Positions 36,145-44,058 of a stretch of 64,000 nt of DNA are shown piece after piece. Origin of the DNA: DATLGB01 sp037724045 (GTDB lineage: Bacteria > Actinomycetota > Thermoleophilia > Solirubrobacterales > Solirubrobacteraceae); the NCBI GenBank assembly GCA_037724045.1, contig JBBJOW010000017.1:1-64000 (forward strand). Direction: 5' to 3'. Made by a program: the position numbers and the translations under genes. The notes under the pieces were generated by a model. That model ran no database searches. It was given only the letters and a program-made list of their open reading frames with translations, and was not told the origin of the DNA. Position 1 is the stretch's first letter. The number at the start of each line of letters is the position of its first letter.

Positions 36145-37163
36145 AGAAGCTCCTCCCGCTGCTCCTGCTCCTCCTGCTCACCGGCTGCGGCAAGAAGTCC
36201 GAGCCGTCGACCAGCGGCGGCGAGCTCGAGAAGTTCGTCGTCGCCCTGGACTACTTCCCCAACGCCGACCACGCGCCGCTGTACGCCGCGCAGGCCAGCG
36301 GCGAATTCGAGCGCGCCGGCCTCGCGGTCGAGTTCGTCACCCCGCCCGACCCCGCCGCGCCGCTGCGGCTGCTCGTCGGCGGCCGCGTCGACCTGGCGCT
36401 CACCTACGAGCCCGAGCTGCTGCTCGCGCGCGACAAGGGCACGAGCCTCGTCGCCGTCGGCGCGCTCGTGCAGAAGCCGCTGACGTCGCTGATGGCGATC
36501 GAGGGCTCGGGCGTGCAGAGCGTCAGCGACCTGGAGGGCAAGACGGTCGGCACGGCGGGCATCTCCTACCAGACCGCCTACCTGGAGACGATCCTCAAGG
36601 CCGCCAACGTGCCGGTGGATTCGGTCGAGCGCGTCGACGTGGGCTTCAACCTCGTGCCGGCGATGCTCACCGGCAAAGTCGACGCCACCCTCGGCGCCTT
36701 CTGGAACTACGAGGGCACCGACCTCGAGCTCCGTCAACGTAACCCGACGATCCTGCGCATGGAGAGCCTCGGCGTGCCGACCTACAACGAGCTCGTCTTC
36801 GCCACCGAGCCCGACGCGCTGACCTCCGAGCAGTCCTCGCGCATCCGGCGCTTCCTGCAAGCCGTGGCGCGCGGCGCCAATCAGGTCCGCGACGATCCGG
36901 CCGGCGCGGTCGAGGCCCTCCTCGACGCCAACGACGACCTCGATCCGGCGCTGCAGGCCGCCGTCGTGGAGGTCACCGCCGACGTCTTTCTGCCCGCGGA
37001 CGCGAAGCGCCCGTTCGGCTTCCAGGACCTCGCGGACTGGAACGAATACGCGAGCTGGATGGCCGAGAACGGCCTGATCGGCTCCGACCAGGACGGTGAG
37101 GACGCCGTCACCAACGAGTTCCTCCCCGGCCAGGGCCTCGCGGCCAACACCGCCGAGCCGTGA
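36141..37163 (+). CDS. thiY: NMT1/THI5-type substrate-binding lipoprotein
   Basis: 340 residues. Lipobox LLTGCGKK. The domain reads VVALDYFPNADHAPLYAAQASGEF, then GGRVDLALTYEPELLLARDKG and VGTAGISYQTAYLETILKA, as in ThiY/NMT1 pyrimidine-precursor binding proteins, and continues with GAFWNYEGTDLELRQ. It would catch the precursor outside the membrane and deliver it to the permease. Control by the TPP riboswitch upstream supports the substrate class. Confidence 0.92.
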   Translation: MKKLLPLLLLLLLTGCGKKSEPSTSGGELEKFVVALDYFPNADHAPLYAAQASGEFERAGLAVEFVTPPDPAAPLRLLVGGRVDLALTYEPELLLARDKGTSLVAVGALVQKPLTSLMAIEGSGVQSVSDLEGKTVGTAGISYQTAYLETILKAANVPVDSVERVDVGFNLVPAMLTGKVDATLGAFWNYEGTDLELRQRNPTILRMESLGVPTYNELVFATEPDALTSEQSSRIRRFLQAVARGANQVRDDPAGAVEALLDANDDLDPALQAAVVEVTADVFLPADAKRPFGFQDLADWNEYASWMAENGLIGSDQDGEDAVTNEFLPGQGLAANTAEP

Positions 37164-37511
37164 TCACAGGGTGAGGTGCAGGCGCAGCGCGTCGTCGACC
37201 TGCGCCATGAGCGGTTGGGGAACCGCGCCGACGCGCCGCCCAATTCGATCGAACGAGATCGACCGAACTTGTTCGGCCTGAGCCTTCGACTCGGCCCGCA
37301 GGCCGGTCTCAGCGGCCGGAAGCTCGACTTGGAAGAGATGGACGCTGGCGACGTTGCTCGTGAGCGGCACCACCGTGATCACCCCCTGTCCGAGGCTTAC
37401 CACTCGGGCGTTCGCGCCGTCATTGCTGACGACGATCGCCGGGCGGCGCTTGGCCACCTCGCTGCCGTGCGCCGGATCGAAGTCGGTCACGCGGATCTCA
37501 CCGCGGAGCAT
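37164..37511 (-). CDS. mazF: MazF/PemK-type endoribonuclease toxin
   Basis: 115 residues, the family size. It starts MLRGEIRVTDFDPAHGSEVAKRRPAIVVSND, where RRPAIVVSND is diagnostic, then VVPLTSN and ESKAQAEQVRSISFDRIG, the conserved end region. It would cut mRNA at short motifs. Its start overlaps the antitoxin gene by 14 bp, the normal antitoxin-first order. It follows the thiamine importer on the opposite strand, converging with no gap. Confidence 0.93.
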   Translation of the reverse strand: MLRGEIRVTDFDPAHGSEVAKRRPAIVVSNDGANARVVSLGQGVITVVPLTSNVASVHLFQVELPAAETGLRAESKAQAEQVRSISFDRIGRRVGAVPQPLMAQVDDALRLHLTL

Positions 37512-37728
37512 CGAGGAGACCGTCGCCCACGGTCGAGTCCCACAGGGCGGCGTCCTCCGATTCCTCCCATTCCTTCCAAGCAGCTTCGTACTGGTCGCCC
37601 AAGTGAGGGTGCCGAAGCAGTCGGACGGCGTGCTGGACCGCTGCCGATCGCGTTCCCACGCCGGACGTGCGGGCGTACTCGTCGAGGACCGCCACGTCCT
37701 TTTCCGACAGGCTCACACTGATCTTCAT
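37498..37728 (-). CDS. mazE: MazE-type antitoxin (ribbon-helix-helix)
   Basis: 76 residues. It starts MKISVSLSEKDVAVLDEYA, a ribbon-helix-helix strand and helix as in mycobacterial MazE9-like proteins, followed by an acidic tail (AAWKEWEESEDAALWDST) that would block the toxin. It probably autoregulates the pair, but no clear palindrome was identified upstream. Confidence 0.88.
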   Translation of the reverse strand: MKISVSLSEKDVAVLDEYARTSGVGTRSAAVQHAVRLLRHPHLGDQYEAAWKEWEESEDAALWDSTVGDGLLDAPR

Positions 37729-37748
37729 ACCTGCATGCTACCGCGTTC

Positions 37749-38627
37749 CTACCCGGTGGCAAGCCAGCCGCGGGCGGCGGCGACGCGCAGGTATTCGCCC
37801 GCGAGGCCCTGCCACTCTCCGTAGCGCGCGAAGAACGCGCGCACGTCCGGAATCTCGGCGCGGGCCTTCGGGCGCCCGGTGAGGACGCGGCCGACGATCT
37901 TGATGTAGCCGAGATCCCCCGCCGGGATCTGGTCGTAGCGGCCCTGCCCCTGCAGCGCGAGCATCTCCGTGGTCCAAGGGCCGATGCCCGGAATCGCCCG
38001 CAGGCGCCGCCAGCCCGGCTCCGGATCGGTCGCGTCGAGATCGACGCGGCCGCGCGCGACCTCGACCGCCGCGCGCAGCAGGGTCAGAGCGCGGTGCGAC
38101 GGCAGGTCGAACGCGCACAGCTGGGCGGGCGAGAGCACGGCGATGGCGGCGGCGGCGGGCGACCCGCGCAGCCCCGTCTCCGCGCAGCGATGCCCGTAGG
38201 CGCCGATCAGCCGGCGCTGGATGACGACGGCGCGGTCGAACTCGATCAGCTGCTCGGTGATCGCGCACACGAGCGCCTCCCACGGGTCCGGGCGGCGGCG
38301 GACGCGCAGCTCGGGAAAGGCGCGGACCGCCCGGCCGATGTGGGGGTCGTGGCGGAAGCGCGTGCAGAACTCGCGGTGGTCCTCGTCGACGCCGGTGGCG
38401 GAGCGCAACCGGCGGATGGCCGACTCACCCGCCTCGGCGGACGGCCCGCGGGCGGCGAACAGGACCCGGTCGGCGCGCGCGATGACGCCGCAGAAGACCC
38501 ACTCGTCCCCCACCCGCACGAGCCGCTGCACCGCGGTTCCGCGGCGCCGGTAGAGCCCGTCGCGCGAGGGAACGCTCAGCCGGAACGGCCACGGCGGCCG
38601 CACCTCTGCCCGGACGGTCGTGGTCAA
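37749..38627 (-). CDS. HhH-GPD DNA glycosylase (AlkA type)
   Basis: 292 residues. The HhH-GPD region covers about residues 115-270: WEALVCAITEQLIEFDRA, then the helix-hairpin-helix LRAIPGIGPWTTEMLALQG and the catalytic Asp in PAGDLGYIK. It would remove alkylated bases such as 3-methyladenine. The N-terminal 100 residues fit the AlkA N-terminal domain. No iron-sulfur cysteines are present. It is coupled to the small gene upstream by 4 bp. Confidence 0.88.
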   Translation of the reverse strand: MTTTVRAEVRPPWPFRLSVPSRDGLYRRRGTAVQRLVRVGDEWVFCGVIARADRVLFAARGPSAEAGESAIRRLRSATGVDEDHREFCTRFRHDPHIGRAVRAFPELRVRRRPDPWEALVCAITEQLIEFDRAVVIQRRLIGAYGHRCAETGLRGSPAAAAIAVLSPAQLCAFDLPSHRALTLLRAAVEVARGRVDLDATDPEPGWRRLRAIPGIGPWTTEMLALQGQGRYDQIPAGDLGYIKIVGRVLTGRPKARAEIPDVRAFFARYGEWQGLAGEYLRVAAARGWLATG

Positions 38628-38935
38628 TCGCGGCGCAGCAGGTGCACGTCGACCAGGAACGAGTTGCTCCCGACGACCTCGCCGAACGGCAGCCGCTTGG
38701 TGCGCCGCTTGGCGGCCATCAGCTTGGACGTCTTGCGACGGTGCGACAGCGCCATCGAGGCGGCGCCGACGATGAAGCTGCCCGCGGCGAGCGCGGCGAC
38801 CTGCCGGTTGCCGACCACGGCCAGCTCACCTGCGCTCTCCGACCGCACGGGCGCCGGGGCGTCCTCGGCCAGCACGGGCAGCCCGTCCACGACCTCGGCG
38901 TCTTCAGGTTCAGTCACGTCGTCAGTCTTGCGCAC
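38624..38935 (-). CDS. Small membrane protein with basic tail
   Basis: 103 residues. An acidic N-terminus, one hydrophobic helix (VAALAAGSFIVGAASMAL), then a very basic stretch (HRRKTSKLMAAKRRTKRL) and a hydrophobic end. It resembles small proteins of unknown function in this lineage. The GTG at 38935 is chosen. It overlaps the glycosylase start by 4 bp. Confidence 0.6.
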   Translation of the reverse strand: MRKTDDVTEPEDAEVVDGLPVLAEDAPAPVRSESAGELAVVGNRQVAALAAGSFIVGAASMALSHRRKTSKLMAAKRRTKRLPFGEVVGSNSFLVDVHLLRRD

Positions 38936-38945
38936 TTGGCAGACG

Positions 38946-39554
38946 TCAGCGCTGTTTGGGGGGCGCGGTGCCGAACACGGTGTCCCACCATGGCGCGCTG
39001 ACGCCGAACATGCGGTCGCCGTCCTGGAAGTGATGGCGCATGTGCAGCTCGCGCAGGCGCTTGCCCCACGCGGTCTTGGGCACGTGATGGTGCACGTGGA
39101 AGTGCAGCATGTCGTAGAAGAGGTAGCCCGCGAGGAAACCCGCGCCGAACGCCTGCCAGCCGGCGGCGGGCAGCACCGCCCAGAAGAGCAACAGGAACAG
39201 TGCCGCCAGGGGGATGCTCGCCGACGGCGGCATCACCAGCCGCAACCGGTCGTTGGGGTGGTCGTGGTGGACGCCGTGGATCATGAAGTGCATCCGGCGC
39301 CCGAACGCGTTGTCGGGCTCGAAGTGAAAGACGACGCGGTGCAGCCAGTACTCGGTCAGCGTCCAGAACAGGTAGCCGCCGGCGATCCAGGCCAGTGCGA
39401 GCACACCGGCGTCGATGGCACCGAACACCCCGAGGACGCCGATCGCCGGGCCGAACAGCACCAGCGGCACGAGCGGGTGCACGCGGGTGAAGAAGTCCAA
39501 GAAGTCGGACTCGAACATCTTCGGCGAGGCCTTGAGCACGTCGCTGCGGCGCAT
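38946..39554 (-). CDS. Fatty acid hydroxylase/sterol desaturase-superfamily membrane enzyme
   Basis: 202 residues with four hydrophobic segments. The di-iron histidine boxes are complete: YWLHRVVFHF, HFMIHGVHHDHPND, HFHVHHH and HMRHHFQ. The form H-x-x-H-G-x-H-H-D-x-P-x-D is typical of the fatty acid 2-hydroxylase (FA2H/Scs7) branch, which hydroxylates the acyl chain of ceramides. Its neighbours are an acyltransferase-like protein and a serine-palmitoyltransferase-like enzyme, which supports a lipid role. The gene before it on this strand is the GNAT-like gene. Confidence 0.85.
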   Translation of the reverse strand: MRRSDVLKASPKMFESDFLDFFTRVHPLVPLVLFGPAIGVLGVFGAIDAGVLALAWIAGGYLFWTLTEYWLHRVVFHFEPDNAFGRRMHFMIHGVHHDHPNDRLRLVMPPSASIPLAALFLLLFWAVLPAAGWQAFGAGFLAGYLFYDMLHFHVHHHVPKTAWGKRLRELHMRHHFQDGDRMFGVSAPWWDTVFGTAPPKQR

Positions 39555-39605
39555 CGCTGGCAGAGGTTAGTGCGGAGCCTGCTGCCGCTACCGGCGAAGC
39601 CGGTC

Positions 39606-40733
39606 TCAGTGGAACACGCGCTCGAAGATGCGGTAGCGGCAGACGACCTCGCCGCCCATGCCCTCCATGGCGCGGTTCATGGACTTGTTGGTCTCGAGGA
39701 TCCAGCCCGTCTCGCCGACCTTCTGCGCGGTGCGCTCGGCGGAGTCGTAGTGCATCGCGTAGAACTTCGCCGCGATGCCGGTGTGCTGGTAGGCGCGCTT
39801 GACCCCGAGCGCGAAGACGCGGACCCGGTCGATCTTGCGCTTGCCGAGCAGGAACTTCAGCCAGCCGATCGGCAGCAGCCGGCCGTTCATGTGGCGGAAG
39901 ACCTGGTTGTAGTCGGGCAGCGAGAGGGCGGCGCCGGCGACCTCCCCGTCGGCGGTCTCGGCGATCATCGCCCACTTCTCGTCGAGCAGCGGGCGCAGCT
40001 GCTTGGCGTAGTGGCGGACCTCTGACTCCGTCAGCGGGACGAAGCCCCAGTTGCGCTGCCAGGCCTCGTTGTAGACCTCCAGGAAGCGACCGACCTCGGC
40101 CTCGATGTCGGACTTGCGCATCGGCCGGCAGGTGATGCCGTGCTCGGACTCGACCTTGGCGGCGAGCTCGAAGATCGCCGGATGGACCCTGTCGCGGTCG
40201 ACCACATTGAGCGTCCACATCAGCGTGTCCATCGCCTTGGCCAGGCCGGCGCCCTCCAGCAGTGCCGGGTAGTACGGGTGCGTCCAGTTCATGAGCACGA
40301 CGGGCAGGCGCTCGAACCCCTCGACGAGCACCCCGCACTCGTCGTTGATGGTGAAGTCGAACGGGCCGACGAGGCGGTCGCAGCCGCGGTCGCGCACCCA
40401 GGCCTCGGCGACGTCCAGCAGCGCGGAGGCCACCTCCGGGTCGTCCTCTGACTCGAAGAACCCGAACTGGCCCCAGGTGTTGTCCTGAAACTCGTGCAGG
40501 TGGCGGTCGACCTGCGCGGTTATGCGGCCGACGACGCGGCCGTCGCGGCGCGCGAGGAAGTACTCCGCCTCGGCGTGCTCGAAGAACGGGTTCTTGGAGC
40601 GATCCAGGAAGCGCTTGCGATCGGCGATGATCGGCGGGACCCAGTACTCGCAGCCCCGATAGAGCCGGAAGGGGAGCTTGATGAAGGCGTTGAGATCGCC
40701 CCGCCCCTCGACCCGTGTGACCGTAACCGCCAT
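39606..40733 (-). CDS. GNAT-superfamily acyltransferase-like protein
   Basis: 375 residues. It starts with LNAFIKLPFRLYRGCEYWVPP, then KNPFFEHAEAEYFLARRDGRVVGRI, GFFESEDDPEVASALLDVAEAW and PFDFTINDECGVLVEGF. This large GNAT-like family is common in Bacteroidota and other bacteria, and its function is mostly undefined. Bacterial ceramide synthases are GNAT-like too, which, with the neighbouring hydroxylase and the divergent serine-palmitoyltransferase-like gene, suggests N-acylation of a long-chain base. This is an inference. The start is 25 bp from the divergent PLP enzyme, so they probably share a promoter. Confidence 0.8.
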   Translation of the reverse strand: MAVTVTRVEGRGDLNAFIKLPFRLYRGCEYWVPPIIADRKRFLDRSKNPFFEHAEAEYFLARRDGRVVGRITAQVDRHLHEFQDNTWGQFGFFESEDDPEVASALLDVAEAWVRDRGCDRLVGPFDFTINDECGVLVEGFERLPVVLMNWTHPYYPALLEGAGLAKAMDTLMWTLNVVDRDRVHPAIFELAAKVESEHGITCRPMRKSDIEAEVGRFLEVYNEAWQRNWGFVPLTESEVRHYAKQLRPLLDEKWAMIAETADGEVAGAALSLPDYNQVFRHMNGRLLPIGWLKFLLGKRKIDRVRVFALGVKRAYQHTGIAAKFYAMHYDSAERTAQKVGETGWILETNKSMNRAMEGMGGEVVCRYRIFERVFH

Positions 40734-40758
40734 CGGGGCCGGAGGGTACCTTCACACG

Positions 40759-41997
40759 ATGACCGAGACGTCCCTCGACGTTTTCCACAAGGCCCGCCAT
40801 CACGACCGGCGCGAGCAGCTCGACGCCGCGCGCGAGCAGGGCCTGCTCCCCTACTTCCGCCAGCTGGAGGGCCCCGCCGGCCCCGTGGTCGAGATGGAGG
40901 GTGCCGAACGGATCATGCTCGGCTCCAACAACTACCTCGGGCTCACGGAGGACGAGCGCGTGATCGCGGGCGCCCGCGCCGCGCTGGACAAGTACGGCAC
41001 CGGCCTCACCGGCAGCCGCCTGCTCAACGGCACCATCGACCTCCACCTCGAACTCGAGGCGGAGATCGCCGCCTGGATGGGCACGGAGGAGGCGCTGGTG
41101 ACCTCAACCGGCCACGGCGCCAACCTCGCGGCCCTGGGCACCCTGCTGGGGCCCGGCGACACCGTGATCGCCGACTCGGGCGACCACGCGTCGATCCTCG
41201 ACGGCATCCTGCTCTCGCGGGCCAAGCTGCGCCCGTTCCGCCACAACCGCCTCGACAAGCTCGAGCGCCAGCTGGTCAAGGCGGGCGACGAGCAGAGCCC
41301 GGCGCTGATCGTCGTCGACGGCGTCTTCTCCATGGAGGGCGACATCGCGCCGCTGCCGGAGATCGTTGCGCTGGCCAAGGCGCACGGCGCGCGCCTGATG
41401 GTCGACGAGGCGCACGCCGCGGGCGTGCTCGGCGCGCGCGGCGCCGGCGCGAGCGAGCACTTCGGCGTCGAGGACGACGTCGACCTGCGCATGGGCACGT
41501 TCTCGAAGTCGCTCGCCTCCTGCGGCGGCTTCCTCGCGGGCTCGCACGACGTCATCGACTTCCTGCGCATCCAGTCGCGCGCGTTCCTGTTCACCGCCAG
41601 CGCCGTTCCCGCCGCGATCGGCGCCGCGCTCGCCGCCGTGCGCATCGTGCGGTCAGACGAGGGGCCGCAGCTCTTCGCGCGCGTGCTCGACAACGCGGTC
41701 TACCTCAAGGCCGGCCTGACCGAGCTCGGCTTCGACGTCGGCGACGCCCAGGCCACCATCATTCCCGTCGTCGTCGGCGACGACTGGAAGGCGGTGCTGC
41801 TGTGGCGCGCTCTCTATGACGCCGGCGTCTACGTCAACGTCGCGCTGCACCCCGCCGTGCCGCCGGCCGGAGCGCTGTTGCGCACGAGCGTCATGGCGAC
41901 CCACGACCGCGCGACACTCGACCGCGCACTGGCCGTTTTCGGCGCAGTCAAGCGGTCCTTCGAAGCCGAGCACGGGCCGCTTCCGAGCGCTCCATAG
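40759..41997 (+). CDS. Alpha-oxoamine synthase, serine palmitoyltransferase-like
   Basis: 412 residues. PLP enzyme joining an amino acid and an acyl-CoA. Visible motifs: LGSNNYLGLTEDERV, GTGLTGSRLLNGTIDLHLEL, VVDGVFSMEGDIAPLPEIV, VDEAHAAGVLG and GTFSKSLASCGGF, with the PLP-binding Lys. The match of S-R-x-L-N-G-T, F-S-M-E-G-D-I and T-F-S-K-S-L-A-S to bacterial serine palmitoyltransferases is strong. KBL (glycine) and BioF (alanine) are alternatives; no biotin or threonine genes are nearby, while lipid-type genes are. The ATG at 40759 (MTETSLDVF) is chosen. Confidence 0.85.
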   Translation: MTETSLDVFHKARHHDRREQLDAAREQGLLPYFRQLEGPAGPVVEMEGAERIMLGSNNYLGLTEDERVIAGARAALDKYGTGLTGSRLLNGTIDLHLELEAEIAAWMGTEEALVTSTGHGANLAALGTLLGPGDTVIADSGDHASILDGILLSRAKLRPFRHNRLDKLERQLVKAGDEQSPALIVVDGVFSMEGDIAPLPEIVALAKAHGARLMVDEAHAAGVLGARGAGASEHFGVEDDVDLRMGTFSKSLASCGGFLAGSHDVIDFLRIQSRAFLFTASAVPAAIGAALAAVRIVRSDEGPQLFARVLDNAVYLKAGLTELGFDVGDAQATIIPVVVGDDWKAVLLWRALYDAGVYVNVALHPAVPPAGALLRTSVMATHDRATLDRALAVFGAVKRSFEAEHGPLPSAP

Positions 41998-42240
41998 CAC
42001 CTTCCCGCGCGTCCACAAGCGGATCTCCCGTGGTCTGACACGGCAACACAAAAAGCATGCTCTTAGCTGGAAACACGGTCGGTCCGACGTTGCAACCAAC
42101 CTGTGAACTCCACTAACTTTGCCCCCGGCTGATCGGACGGCAACACCGCGGAGAGTGTGCCCGCCGACCGGCCTTCGTTTTCATTCATTTCCTAGAGACG
42201 CGCCGGCCGTAACCGTCCTGGCGTGTGGGGAGGACCATTC

Positions 42241-42594
42241 ATGCAAACAAGGGCGACGACTGCGCCCCAGCACATGCGCGCGCTTGACCGGGCCAATCAG
42301 GTCCGGCTGGCTCGCGCCGAGCTCAAACGGGAGATCGGTGAAGGCGTCCGCACGGTTGCGGAAGTGGTCACGGAGTGCCCGTGGGAATCGGAGAGCATGG
42401 CGATCTCCGACCTTCTCATGAGCCAGCACCGCTGGGGCCGTACGCGCTGCCGCAGGTTTCTGGCCTCCGTGCCGATGACAGAGACGAAGACGATCGGGAC
42501 GATGACCGAGCGCCAGCGCACCTGTCTCGCCGCGCGCCTCAACGGGGACGCGGTCGCCGACCCGTTCGCCGACCGGCTGGCGCTGGCCTTCTAA
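42241..42594 (+). CDS. mihF: Integration host factor, actinobacterial (mIHF) type
   Basis: 117 residues. HMRALDRANQVRLARAELKREIGEGVRT is the long N-terminal helix, then AEVVTECPWESESMAISDLLMSQHRWGRTRCRRFL contains the helix-two-turn-helix DNA-binding region, and TMTERQRTCLAARL the closing helix. This nucleoid protein bends DNA and is essential in mycobacteria. The usual PGVG turn reads HRWGRTR. GGGAGGA precedes the ATG. The 243-bp upstream region, which probably holds its promoter, shows no gene. Confidence 0.88.
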   Translation: MQTRATTAPQHMRALDRANQVRLARAELKREIGEGVRTVAEVVTECPWESESMAISDLLMSQHRWGRTRCRRFLASVPMTETKTIGTMTERQRTCLAARLNGDAVADPFADRLALAF

Positions 42595-43022
42595 GCAGTC
42601 GAGGTCGGCGCGGCTGCTGCCTCGAGCAGCCGCGTCGCGATCTCGACCACGTGACCGTCGGGGTCGCGCACGTAGAGCGAGCGGAAGCCGCCGCGGTCGA
42701 AGACGTCCGAGCACTGGACGTCGGCGCCCATCAGGTAGTCGCGCCAGGCGTCGAGCTCCTCGGAGGACTCGACCGCGAGCGCGAAGTGGTGCGTGGAGCC
42801 CGTGCCCACGGCGCCCGCCGGCAGCTGCGGGTACTCCATGACCGAGAGCAGGCGCCCGGGCGTCCCGTCCACCGCCCCGAACCAGACGTGCCGGGTGTCG
42901 GGGTCGTCGTCGGACGGCGCGTCGCGCACGATGCCCAGGCCGAGCACGTCCCGGTAGAACGCGATCGAGCGCTCGATGTCCGCCGTGATCAGCGTGAGGT
43001 GGTGCAGCCCGGTGAGCTGCAT
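42591..43022 (-). CDS. VOC-family (glyoxalase-like) protein
   Basis: 143 residues, one VOC module: LTGLHHLTLITADIERSIAFYRDVLGL, THHFALAVESSEELDAWRDYL, then FRSLYVRDPDGHVVEIATR. The His and Glu of HH-L, THHF and VVEI give a metal site, so it may be a small dioxygenase or a lyase. No substrate can be named. The ATG at 43022 is chosen; a GTG slightly upstream is possible. It converges with the mIHF gene, overlapping by 4 bp. Confidence 0.82.
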   Translation of the reverse strand: MQLTGLHHLTLITADIERSIAFYRDVLGLGIVRDAPSDDDPDTRHVWFGAVDGTPGRLLSVMEYPQLPAGAVGTGSTHHFALAVESSEELDAWRDYLMGADVQCSDVFDRGGFRSLYVRDPDGHVVEIATRLLEAAAAPTSTA

Positions 43023-43045
43023 CCGGCGCTCTGGCGTCACGTCGC

Positions 43046-43537
43046 TCAAACCTTGAAGTTGACGCCGGTGCGGCGCTTGAAGGAGGCGCGGAACGCGAAG
43101 AAGGAGATGGCGAAGACGAGCACGGCGGCCGGCAGGACGATGGGGAGGTTCACGCCGATGAAGCCCATGAGGATCGCGGTCAGGACGGTCGGCATGGCGG
43201 CCAGGAGCGAGCTGTGCGAGCGGAAGCCGGTGAAGTGCTCGCGCGCGGCGGTCTCCAGCCCCGCCAGCGCGGCGAGCGCGAGGCCGAAGAGGATTGCCAG
43301 CCGCCCCTGCGGGTCTTCGCGGTTGATGATCCCGACCACGAGCAGCACGATGCCTGCCAGCACGGACAGCTCGACGAGCGGGACGGGATGCCAAGGCGGT
43401 TTGGGCCGCTCCTCGGCGCGCTCGATGAAGCGGTCCACGCGGCTCTTGCCGACGGTGCTGCGGCGCGGACGCGAGGTCTCCGTGACCTCGGAGACGCGCA
43501 CAGGACCGGTGGGGCGCTTGCGAGAGCGCTTACCCAT
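43046..43537 (-). CDS. Membrane protein of unknown function
   Basis: 163 residues. A basic cytoplasmic N-terminus (GKRSRKRPTGPVRVSEVTET), then four hydrophobic helices (LVELSVLAGIVLLVVGII, LAILFGLALAALAGLE, LLAAMPTVLTAILMGFIGV, VLPAAVLVFAISFFAF). No known domain. It is immediately behind the gene at 43538-44053 (adjacent stop and start). Confidence 0.7.
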   Translation of the reverse strand: MGKRSRKRPTGPVRVSEVTETSRPRRSTVGKSRVDRFIERAEERPKPPWHPVPLVELSVLAGIVLLVVGIINREDPQGRLAILFGLALAALAGLETAAREHFTGFRSHSSLLAAMPTVLTAILMGFIGVNLPIVLPAAVLVFAISFFAFRASFKRRTGVNFKV

Positions 43538-44053
43538 TCAGGTCCGGGGCCGCGGCAACCGCCACGGCCCCCAGGCTAATGGACAGCCGGAGGAGACTTT
43601 GACGTGCCACCAGCCCGCCAGCATCCCGATGATGCCCAGGCGAGGGCGGACATGCCAGTGCTTGCAACCCGGCTCGCCGATGTCCTCGCCGCTGACGCGC
43701 ACCCAGCGGTAGTGGCCGGGATCGAGCAGCATGCGCTCGACGAGCAGGCGCTTCTCGGCCTGTGCGTCGGCATGGTGCAGCCGCTGCGCGCGCAGGTCGG
43801 CCGCCTTGCCGGCGAGGTCGTCGCGGACGGCCTCGAGGTCGCCCAGCGAGAGCAGCCGCGGGCCGGCGAATCCGCCGCGCGCCGTGATGCGCGGAAGTTC
43901 CAGGCGTGGGTGGGCGGAGGTGGCGACGCTGACCAGCGCCCGCTCGAGGTGGGCGATCTGATCGCGAAGCGAGCGGCGGGCGGCCGCTTCATCGACCTCG
44001 ACCTCTTCAATGCGGTGCTCGAGTAGCGCCATCTCCCTCGTCGAGAATATCAC
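43538..44053 (-). CDS. Conserved protein with HWHVRPRLG motif
   Basis: 171 residues, no named family. The first half is helical (LLEHRIEEVEVDEAAARRS, then LHHADAQAEKRLLVERMLLD); the end is highly patterned: GHYRWVRVSGEDIGEPGCKH, then WHVRPRLGIIGMLAGWWHVK, and SSGCPLA. The two Cys and several His could bind a metal. Related proteins with the same GCKHWHVRP end occur in actinobacteria. The GTG at 44053 is chosen; an ATG at 44032 is possible. A co-transcribed membrane protein follows. Confidence 0.65.
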   Translation of the reverse strand: MIFSTREMALLEHRIEEVEVDEAAARRSLRDQIAHLERALVSVATSAHPRLELPRITARGGFAGPRLLSLGDLEAVRDDLAGKAADLRAQRLHHADAQAEKRLLVERMLLDPGHYRWVRVSGEDIGEPGCKHWHVRPRLGIIGMLAGWWHVKVSSGCPLAWGPWRLPRPRT

Positions 44054-44058
44054 CGGAT

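Noticed and set aside
41998..42240. Possible tRNA or small RNA gene between the oxoamine synthase and mIHF
   Set aside because: No cloverleaf or strong hairpin is visible; it most likely holds only the mIHF promoter.
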